Positions 53,101-64,000 of a DNA stretch of 64,000 nt are shown piece by piece. Below the pieces are notes generated by a model, which made no database searches, was not told where the DNA came from, and saw nothing but the letters and a program-made list of their open reading frames with translations. Source of the stretch: Osmia lignaria lignaria (Eukaryota; Arthropoda; Insecta; Hymenoptera; Megachilidae). The stretch spans positions 1,178,001-1,242,000 of the forward strand of contig NC_135036.1 in the NCBI RefSeq assembly GCF_051020975.1, given 5' to 3'. Position numbers and translations under genes: made by a program. Each line of letters begins with the position of its first letter. Position 1 is the stretch's first letter.

Positions 53101-53237
53101 ATATTGTTATTAAATCTACATTACATATCTAATGTAGGTATGGTACTAATGATATTGGTACTATATGTACATTGATCTGTGGGAACGAATCAGTATATTA
53201 CATTATATCGAATGTACATATAGTACTAATGATATTG
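48786..53237 (+). repeat. 2,226-bp tandem higher-order repeat, two copies
   Basis: Copy 1 is about 48786-51011, copy 2 about 51012-53237. The period is exactly 24x80 + 6x51, and six short monomers were found per copy (in copy 1 near 48961, 49081, 49541, 49920, 50281 and 50881). One difference was noticed: CTGTTGGAATCAATC at 48806 against CTGTAGGAATCAATC. Confidence 0.87.
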
Positions 53238-56200
53238 GTATTATATGTACATTGATCTGTTGGAATGAATCTGTACATGACATTATATCTATTGTAGATA
53301 TAGTAATAATGATATTGTTATTAAATGTACATTGATCTGTGGGAATGAATCAGTATATTACATTATATCGAATGTAGATATAGTGCTAATGATGTTGTTA
53401 TTAAATGTACATTGATCTGTGGGTAGTAATCAGTATATCACATTATATCTAATGTAGAAACGATAATAATAATATTGTTATTAATTGTATATTACATATC
53501 TAATGTAGATATAGTACTAATGATATTAACGTTAAATGTATATTGATCTGTGGGAATGAATCAGTATATTACATTATATCGAATGTAGATATAGTGCTAA
53601 TGATGTTGTTATTAAATGTACATTGATCTGTGGGTAATAATCAGTATATCACATTATATCGAATGTAGATATAGTACCAATGATATTGGTATTATATGTA
53701 CATTGATCTGTGGGAATGAATCAGTATATTACATTATACCTCATGTAGATATAGTGCTAATGATATTGTTATTAAATGTACATTGATCTGTGGGAATGAA
53801 TCAGTATATAACATTATATCGAATGTAGATATAGTACTAATGATATTGTTATTAAATCTACATTACATATCTAATTTAGATATAGTACTAATGATATTGG
53901 TATTAAATGTACATTGATCTGTGGGAAGGAATCCGTATATTACATTATACCTAATGTAGATATGGTAATAACGATATTGTTTTTAAATGTACATTGATCT
54001 GTGTGAATGAAGCAGTATATTACATTATATCTCAGGCAGATATTTTGCTAACGATATTGTTATTAAATGTACATTGATCTGTGGGAATGAATCAGTATAT
54101 TACATTATACCTAATGTAGATATAGTAATAATGATATTGTTATTAAATGTACATTGATCTGTAGGAATCAATCAGTATATTACATTATATCGAATTTAGA
54201 TATAGTGCTAATGATGTTGTTACTAAATGTACATTGATCTGTGGGTAGTAGTCAGTATATTACATTATAACTAATGTAGATATGATAATAATAATATTGT
54301 TATTAATTGTGTATTACATGTCTAACGTAGATATAGTACTAATGATATTGACATTAAATGTACTTTGATCTGTGGGAATGAATCAGTATATTACATTATA
54401 TCTAATGTAGATATGGTAATAATAATATTGTTATTAATTATACATTACATATCTAATGTAGATATAGTACTAATGATATTGGTATTATATGTACATTGAT
54501 CTCTGGGAACGAATAAGTATGTTACATTATATCGAATGTAGATATAGTACTACTGATATTGGTGTTATATGTACATTGATCTGTTGGAATGAATCTGTAC
54601 ATGACATTATATCTATTGTAGATATAGTAATAATGGTACTGTTATTAAGTGTACATTGTTCTGTGGGAATGAATCAGTATATTACATTATATCTCAGGCA
54701 GATATTTTGCTAATGATATTGTTATTAAATGAACATTGATCTGTGGGAATGAATCAGTATATTACATTATATCGGATGTAGATATAGTGCTAATGATGTT
54801 GTTATTAAATGTACATTGATCTGTGGGTAATAATCAGTATATCACATTATATCTAATGTAGGTATGATAATAATAATATTGTTATTAATTGTATATTACA
54901 TATCTAATGTAGATATAGTACTAATCATATTAACATTAAATGTACATTGATCTGTGTGAATGAATCAGTATGTTACATTATAACTCATGTAGATATATTA
55001 CTAATGATATTGTTATTAAATGTACATTGATCTGTGGGAATGAATCAGAATATTACATTATATCGAATGTAGATATAGTACCAATGATATTGTTATTAAA
55101 TGTACATTGATCTGTGGGAATGAATCAGTATATTACATTATATCGAATGTAGATATAGTACAAGTGATGGTGTTATTAAATGTACATTGATCTGTGGGTA
55201 GTAATCAGTATATTACATTATATCTAATGTAGATATGATAATAATAATATTGTTATTAATTGTATATTACATATCTGATGTAGATATAGTACTAATGATA
55301 TTGGTATTAAATGTACATTGATCTGTGGGAAGGAATCCGGATATCACATTATACCTAATGTAGATATGGTAATAACGATATTGTTTTTAAATGTACATTG
55401 ATCTGTGTGAATGAAGCAGTATATTACATTATATCTCAGGCAAATATTTTGCTAATGATATTGTTATTAAATGTACATTGATCTGTGGGAATGAATCGGT
55501 ATATTACATTATATCGAATGTAGATATAGTACCAATGATATTGTTATTAAATGTACATTGATCTGTGGGAATGAATCAGTATATTACATTATATCGAATG
55601 TACATATAGTACTAATGATATTGTTATTAAATCTACATTACATATCTAATGTATGTATAGTACTAATGATATTGGTATTATATGTACATTGATCTGTGGG
55701 AATGAATCAGTATATTACATTATACCTCATGTAGATATAGTGCTAATGATATTGTTATTAAATGAACATTGATCTGTGGGAATGAATCAGTATATTACAT
55801 TATATCGAATGTAGATAGAGTACCAATGATATTGTTATTAAATGAACATTGATCTGTGGGAATGAATCAGTATATTACATTATATCGAATGTAGATATAG
55901 TCCCAATGATATTGTTATTAAGTGTACATTGATCTGTGGGAATGAATCAGTATATTACATTATATCGAATGTACATATAGTACTAATGATATTGGTATTA
56001 TATGTACATTGTTCTGTTGGAATGAATCTGTACATGACATTATATCTATTGTAGATATAGTAATAATGGTATTGTTATTAAATGTACATTGATCTGTGGG
56101 AATGAATCAGTATAATACATTATATCGAATGTAGATATAGTACCAATGATATTGTTATTAAATGTACATTGATCTGTGGGAATGAATCAGTATATTACAT

Positions 56201-59200
56201 TATATCGAATGTAGATATAGTACTAATGATATTGTTATTAAATCTACATTACATATCTAATGTAGGTATGGTACTAATGATATTGGTACTATATGTACAT
56301 TGATCTGTGGGAACGAATCAGTATATTACATTATATCGAATGTACATATAGTACTAATGATATTGGTATTATATGTACATTGATCTGTTGGAATGAATCT
56401 GTACATGACATTATATCTATTGTAGATATAGTAATAATGATATTGTTATTAAATGTACATTGATCTGTGGGAATGAATCAGTATATTACATTATATCGAA
56501 TGTAGATATAGTGCTAATGATGTTGTTATTAAATGTACATTGATCTGTGGGTAGTAATCAGTATATCACATTATATCTAATGTAGAAACGATAATAATAA
56601 TATTGTTATTAATTGTATATTACATATCTAATGTAGATATAGTACTAATGATATTAACGTTAAATGTATATTGATCTGTGGGAATGAATCAGTATATTAC
56701 ATTATATCGAATGTAGATATAGTGCTAATGATGTTGTTATTAAATGTACATTGATCTGTGGGTAATAATCAGTATATCACATTATATCGAATGTAGATAT
56801 AGTACCAATGATATTGGTATTATATGTACATTGATCTGTGGGAATGAATCAGTATATTACATTATACCTCATGTAGATATAGTGCTAATGATATTGTTAT
56901 TAAATGTACATTGATCTGTGGGAATGAATCAGTATATAACATTATATCGAATGTAGATATAGTACTAATGATATTGTTATTAAATCTACATTACATATCT
57001 AATTTAGATATAGTACTAATGATATTGGTATTAAATGTACATTGATCTGTGGGAAGGAATCCGTATATTACATTATACCTAATGTAGATATGGTAATAAC
57101 GATATTGTTTTTAAATGTACATTGATCTGTGTGAATGAAGCAGTATATTACATTATATCTCAGGCAGATATTTTGCTAACGATATTGTTATTAAATGTAC
57201 ATTGATCTGTGGGAATGAATCAGTATATTACATTATACCTAATGTAGATATAGTAATAATGATATTGTTATTAAATGTACATTGATCTGTAGGAATCAAT
57301 CAGTATATTACATTATATCGAATTTAGATATAGTGCTAATGATGTTGTTACTAAATGTACATTGATCTGTGGGTAGTAGTCAGTATATTACATTATAACT
57401 AATGTAGATATGATAATAATAATATTGTTATTAATTGTGTATTACATGTCTAACGTAGATATAGTACTAATGATATTGACATTAAATGTACTTTGATCTG
57501 TGGGAATGAATCAGTATATTACATTATATCTAATGTAGATATGGTAATAATAATATTGTTATTAATTATACATTACATATCTAATGTAGATATAGTACTA
57601 ATGATATTGGTATTATATGTACATTGATCTCTGGGAACGAATAAGTATGTTACATTATATCGAATGTAGATATAGTACTACTGATATTGGTGTTATATGT
57701 ACATTGATCTGTTGGAATGAATCTGTACATGACATTATATCTATTGTAGATATAGTAATAATGGTACTGTTATTAAGTGTACATTGTTCTGTGGGAATGA
57801 ATCAGTATATTACATTATATCTCAGGCAGATATTTTGCTAATGATATTGTTATTAAATGAACATTGATCTGTGGGAATGAATCAGTATATTACATTATAT
57901 CGGATGTAGATATAGTGCTAATGATGTTGTTATTAAATGTACATTGATCTGTGGGTAATAATCAGTATATCACATTATATCTAATGTAGGTATGATAATA
58001 ATAATATTGTTATTAATTGTATATTACATATCTAATGTAGATATAGTACTAATCATATTAACATTAAATGTACATTGATCTGTGTGAATGAATCAGTATG
58101 TTACATTATAACTCATGTAGATATATTACTAATGATATTGTTATTAAATGTACATTGATCTGTGGGAATGAATCAGAATATTACATTATATCGAATGTAG
58201 ATATAGTACCAATGATATTGTTATTAAATGTACATTGATCTGTGGGAATGAATCAGTATATTACATTATATCGAATGTAGATATAGTACAAGTGATGGTG
58301 TTATTAAATGTACATTGATCTGTGGGTAGTAATCAGTATATTACATTATATCTAATGTAGATATGATAATAATAATATTGTTATTAATTGTATATTACAT
58401 ATCTGATGTAGATATAGTACTAATGATATTGGTATTAAATGTACATTGATCTGTGGGAAGGAATCCGGATATCACATTATACCTAATGTAGATATGGTAA
58501 TAACGATATTGTTTTTAAATGTACATTGATCTGTGTGAATGAAGCAGTATATTACATTATATCTCAGGCAAATATTTTGCTAATGATATTGTTATTAAAT
58601 GTACATTGATCTGTGGGAATGAATCGGTATATTACATTATATCGAATGTAGATATAGTACCAATGATATTGTTATTAAATGTACATTGATCTGTGGGAAT
58701 GAATCAGTATATTACATTATATCGAATGTACATATAGTACTAATGATATTGTTATTAAATCTACATTACATATCTAATGTATGTATAGTACTAATGATAT
58801 TGGTATTATATGTACATTGATCTGTGGGAATGAATCAGTATATTACATTATACCTCATGTAGATATAGTGCTAATGATATTGTTATTAAATGAACATTGA
58901 TCTGTGGGAATGAATCAGTATATTACATTATATCGAATGTAGATAGAGTACCAATGATATTGTTATTAAATGAACATTGATCTGTGGGAATGAATCAGTA
59001 TATTACATTATATCGAATGTAGATATAGTCCCAATGATATTGTTATTAAGTGTACATTGATCTGTGGGAATGAATCAGTATATTACATTATATCGAATGT
59101 ACATATAGTACTAATGATATTGGTATTATATGTACATTGTTCTGTTGGAATGAATCTGTACATGACATTATATCTATTGTAGATATAGTAATAATGGTAT

Positions 59201-60182
59201 TGTTATTAAATGTACATTGATCTGTGGGAATGAATCAGTATAATACATTATATCGAATGTAGATATAGTACCAATGATATTGTTATTAAATGTACATTGA
59301 TCTGTGGGAATGAATCAGTATATTACATTATATCGAATGTAGATATAGTACTAATGATATTGTTATTAAATCTACATTACATATCTAATGTAGGTATGGT
59401 ACTAATGATATTGGTACTATATGTACATTGATCTGTGGGGAACGAATCAGTATATTACATTATATCGAATGTACATATAGTACTAATGATATTGGTATTA
59501 TATGTACATTGATCTGTTGGAATGAATCTGTACATGACATTATATCTATTGTAGATATAGTAATAATGATATTGTTATTAAATGTACATTGATCTGTGGG
59601 AATGAATCAGTATATTACATTATATCGAATGTAGATATAGTGCTAATGATGTTGTTATTAAATGTACATTGATCTGTGGGTAGTAATCAGTATATCACAT
59701 TATATCTAATGTAGAAACGATAATAATAATATTGTTATTAATTGTATATTACATATCTAATGTAGATATAGTACTAATGATATTAACGTTAAATGTATAT
59801 TGATCTGTGGGAATGAATCAGTATATTACATTATATCGAATGTAGATATAGTGCTAATGATGTTGTTATTAAATGTACATTGATCTGTGGGTAATAATCA
59901 GTATATCACATTATATCGAATGTAGATATAGTACCAATGATATTGGTATTATATGTACATTGATCTGTGGGAATGAATCAGTATATTACATTATACCTCA
60001 TGTAGATATAGTGCTAATGATATTGTTATTAAATGTACATTGATCTGTGGGAATGAATCAGTATATAACATTATATCGAATGTAGATATAGTACTAATGA
60101 TATTGTTATTAAATCTACATTACATATCTAATTTAGATATAGTACTAATGATATTGGTATTAAATGTACATTGATCTGTGGG
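51000..60182 (+). repeat. 3,128-bp higher-order repeat, 2.94 tandem copies
   Basis: Copies are about 51000-54127, 54128-57255 and 57256-60182 (the last 2,927 bp). A unit holds 34 full and 8 short monomers, and 34x80 + 8x51 is exactly 3,128. The short monomers of copy 1 lie near 51181, 51301, 51765, 52141, 52501, 53101, 53461 and 53850. In the stretches compared, the only difference noticed is one extra G in copy 3 (GTGGGGAACGAATC near 59436), which shifts the offset to 3,129 from there on. The unit equals the 2,226-bp unit plus 902 bp (10x80 + 2x51). Confidence 0.9.
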
Positions 60183-60572
60183 AATGAATCAGTCTATTAC
60201 ATTATATCTAATGTAGATATAGTACTACTGATATTGGTGTTATATGTACATTGATCTGTTGGAATGAATCTGTACATGACATTATATCTATTGTAGATAT
60301 AGTAATAATGGTACTGTTATTAAATGTACATTGTTCTGTGGGAATGAATCAGTATATTACATTATATCTCAGGCAGATATTTTGCTAATGATATTGTTAT
60401 TAAATGTACATTGATCTGTGGGAATGAATCAGTATATTACATTATACCTCATGTAGATATAGTGCTAATGATATTGTTATTAAATGAACATTGATCTGTG
60501 GGAATGAATCAGTATATTACATTATATCGAATGTAGATATAGTGCTAATGATGTTGTTATTAAATGTACATT

Positions 60573-61759
60573 GATCTGTGGGTAATAATCAGTATATCAC
60601 ATTATATCTAATGTAGGTATGATAATAATAATATTGTTATTAATTGTATATTACATATCTAATGTAGATATAGTACTAATCATATTAACATTAAATGTAC
60701 ATTGATCTGTGTGAATGAATCAGTATATTACAATATACCTCATGTAGATATAGTGCTAATGATATTGTTATTAAATGTACATTGATCTGTGGGAATGAAT
60801 CAGTGTATTACATTATATCGAATGTAGATATAGTGCTAATGATGTTGTTATTAAATGTACATTGATCTGTGGGGAGTAATCAGTATATTACATTATATCT
60901 AATGTAGATATGATAATAATAATATTGTTATTAATTGTATATTACATATCTAATGTAGATATAGTACTAATGATATTAAAATTAAATGTACATTGATCTG
61001 TGGGAATGAATCAGTATATTACATTATACCTCATGTAGATATAGTGCTAACGATATTGTTATCAAATGAACATTGATCTGTGGGAATGAATCAGTATATT
61101 ACGTTATATCGAATGTAGATATAGTACCAATGATATTGTTATTAAGTGTACATTGATCTGTGGGAATGAATAAGTATATTACATTATATCGAATGTAGAT
61201 ATAGTGCTAATGATGTTGTTCTTAAATGTACATTGATCTGTGGGTAGTAGTCAGTATATTATATTATATCTAATGTAGATATGGTACTAATGATATTGTT
61301 ATTAAATGTACATTGATCTGTGGGAATGAATCAGTGTATTACATTATATCGAATGTAGATATAGTGCTAATGATGTTGTTATTAAATGTACATTGATCTG
61401 TGTGTAGTAACCAGGATATTACATTATATCTAATGTAGATATGATAATAATAATATTGTTATTAATTGTATATTACATATCTAATGTAGATATAGTACTA
61501 ATGATATTGGCATTAAATATACTTTGATCTGTGGGAATGAATCAGTATATTACATTATATCGAATGTAGATATAGTACTACTGATATTGGTGTTATATGT
61601 ACATTGATCTGTTGGAATGAATCTGTACATGACATTATATCGAATGTAGATATAGTACTAATGATATTGTTATTAAATGTACATTGATCTGTGGGAATGA
61701 ATCAGTCTATTACATTATATCGAATGTAGATATAGTACCAATGATATTGTTATTAAATG
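60573..61759 (+). repeat. Duplicated satellite block F, copy 2 (partner 18742-19928)
   Basis: Second copy of block F. Its inner part also matches a run starting near 45,670 (offset 15,371), so the same monomer series exists at least three times in the window. Confidence 0.72.
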
Positions 61760-64000
61760 TGCATTGATCTGTGGGAACGAATCAGTATATTACATTATAT
61801 CGAATGTAGATATAGTACTAATGATATTGTTATTAAATCTAAATTACATATCTAGTGCAGGTATAGTACTAATGATATAGTTATTAAATGTACATTGATT
61901 TGTGGGAATGAATCAGTATATCACATTATATCTCAGGCAGATATTTTGCTAATGATATTGTTATTAAATGTACATTGATCTGTGGGAATGAATCAGTATA
62001 TTACATTATACCTCATGTAGATATAGTGCTAATGATATTGTTATTAAATGAACATTGATCTGTGGGAATGAATCAGTATATTACATTATACCTCATGTAG
62101 ATATAGTGCTAATGATATTGTTATTAAGTGTACATTGATCTGTGGGAATGAATCAGTCTATTACATTATATCGAATGTAGATATAGTGCTAATGATGTTG
62201 TTATTAAATGTACATTGATCTGTGGGTAATAATCAGTATATCACATTATATCTAATGTAGGTATGATAATAATAATATTGTTATTAATTGTATATTACAT
62301 ATCTAATGTAGATATGGTGCTAATGATATTAACATTAAATGTACATTGATCTGTGTGAATGAATCAGTATATTACATTATACCTCATGTAGATATAGTGC
62401 TAATGATATTGTTATTAAATGTACATTGATCTGTGGGAATGAATCAGTATATTACATTATATCGAATGTAGATGTAGTGCTAATGATGTTGTTACTAAAT
62501 GTACATTGATCTGTGGGTAGTAGTAAGTGTAATACATTATATCGAATGTAGATATGATAATAATAATATTGTTATTAATTGTATATTACATATCTAATGT
62601 AGATATAGTACTAATGACCTTGGCATTAAATATACTTTGATCTGTGGGAATGAATCAGTATATTACATTATATCGACTGTAGATATAGTACTAATGATAT
62701 TGGTATTAAATGTACATTGATCTGTGGGAAGGAATCCGTATATTACATTATACCTAATGTAGATATGGTAATAACGATATTGTTTTTAAATGTACATTGA
62801 TCTGTGTGAATGAAGCAGTATATTACATTATATCTCAGGCAGATATTTTGCTAACGTTATTGTTATTAAATGTACATTGATCTGTGGGAATGAATCAGTA
62901 TATTACATTATACCTAATGTAGATATAGTAATAATGATATTGTTATTAAATGTACATTGATCTGTAGGAATCAATCAGTATATTACATTATATCGAATTT
63001 AGATATAGTGCTAATGATGTTGTTACTAAATGTACATTGATCTGTGGGTAGTAGTCAGTATATTACATTATAACTAATGTAGATATGATAATAATAATAT
63101 TGTTATTAATTGTGTATTACATGTCTAACGTAGATATAGTACTAATGATATTGACATTAAATGTACTTTGATCTGTGGGAATGAATCAGTATATTACATT
63201 ATATCTAATGTAGATATATTACTAATGATATTGTTATTAAATGTACATTGATCTGTGGGAATGAATCAGAATATTACATTATATCGAATGTAGATACAGT
63301 ACCAATGATATTGTTATTAAATGTACATTGATCTGTGGGAATGAATCAGTATATTACATTATATCGAATGTAGATATAGTACAAGTGATGGTGTTATTAA
63401 ATGTACATTGATCTGTGGGTAGTAATCAGTATATTACATTATATCTAATGTAGATATGATAATAATAATATTGTTATTAATTGTATATTACATATCTGAT
63501 GTAGATATAGTACTAATGATATTGGTATTAAATGTACATTGATCTGTGGGAAGGAATCCGGATATCACATTATACCTAATGTAGATATGGTAATAACGAT
63601 ATTGTTTTTAAATGTACATTGATCTGTGTGAATGAAGCAGTATATTACATTATATCTCAGGCAAATATTTTGCTAATGATATTGTTATTAAATGTACATT
63701 GATCTGTGGGAATGAATCGGTATATTACATTATATCGAATGTAGATATAGTACCAATGATATTGTTATTAAATGTACATTGATCTGTGGGAATGAATCAG
63801 TATATTACATTATATCGAATGTACATATAGTACTAATGATATTGTTATTAAATCTACATTACATATCTAATGTATGTATAGTACTAATGATATTGGTATT
63901 ATATGTACATTGATCTGTGGGAATGAATCAGTATATTACATTATACCTCATGTAGATATAGTGCTAATGATATTGTTATTAAATGAACATTGATCTGTGG

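Larger units (their letters stand above)
32768..64000 (+). repeat. AT-rich 80/51-bp satellite array, right part
   Basis: The same satellite family, orientation and monomer phase as on the left of the retrotransposon: the first bases after the element (GTAGATATAGTACTAATGAT) are monomer positions 2 onward. Long near-identical blocks are much more prominent here than on the left, especially from 41.8 to 60.2 kb. Extrapolating from the 3,128-bp unit (42 monomers, mean 74.5 bp), both arrays together hold roughly 770 monomers; this number is an estimate, not a count. The array is still running at base 64000. I see no gene, RNA gene or other mobile element in it. Confidence 0.97.

Noticed and set aside
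1..64000. Mitochondrial control region or other organellar origin, because of the AT-rich tandem repeats
   Set aside because: There is no tRNA, rRNA or organellar coding sequence in 57 kb, and a nuclear LTR retrotransposon is integrated in the array.
1..64000. CENP-B box in the monomer
   Set aside because: No segment of the monomer resembles the TTCG...CGGG pattern; the monomer is too AT-rich to hold it.

Overview
The window is two things only: about 57.2 kb of AT-rich tandem satellite DNA (1-25961 and 32768-64000, open at both ends) and one 6,806-bp BEL/Pao LTR retrotransposon inserted in it on the minus strand (25962-32767). There is no host gene, tRNA, rRNA, CRISPR array or bacterial-type signal. 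A BEL/Pao element inside a long satellite points to an animal genome, most likely an arthropod/insect heterochromatic or (peri)centromeric block; the species cannot be named from this sequence.

Satellite: the basic monomer is 80 bp and starts, in the phase used here, with TGTAGATATAGTACTAATGA. A second, 51-bp monomer class is the same unit lacking about 29 bp of its middle. All monomers I read lie in the same orientation. The array is a mosaic of multi-monomer blocks duplicated over several scales: a 291-bp tandem near the left end, kilobase-scale blocks at 1.7-7.45 kb repeated in shuffled order at 11.0-18.7 kb, a 3,704-bp spaced pair at 19.8-25.1 kb, a 3.4-kb pair at 41.8-50.2 kb, a 2,226-bp tandem pair, and a nearly identical 3,128-bp higher-order repeat present almost three times at 51.0-60.2 kb. 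For the newest repeats the period is an exact sum of 80- and 51-bp monomers (3128 = 34x80 + 8x51; 2226 = 24x80 + 6x51), and the short-monomer counts were confirmed by reading.

Retrotransposon: two 460-bp LTRs differ at three positions (99.3 % identical). The element has 5-bp GTAGA flanking repeats, a primer-binding site complementary to what looks like the 3' end of tRNA-Tyr, a purine-rich tract before the 3' LTR, and a Gag-Pol reading frame. It carries Gag (DUF1759-type), zinc knuckles, aspartic protease, reverse transcriptase, RNase H, zinc-binding domain and DDE integrase, all with catalytic residues visible. One in-frame TAA at 31714-31716 separates the Gag N-terminus from the rest, so this copy is young but probably damaged.

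The points most worth a second look are the exact-arithmetic higher-order repeat and its apparent assembly from older blocks, a dyad kept at the monomer junction in both monomer classes, and the left flank of the retrotransposon: five paralogous copies of that flank continue differently from the sequence found on the element's right side.
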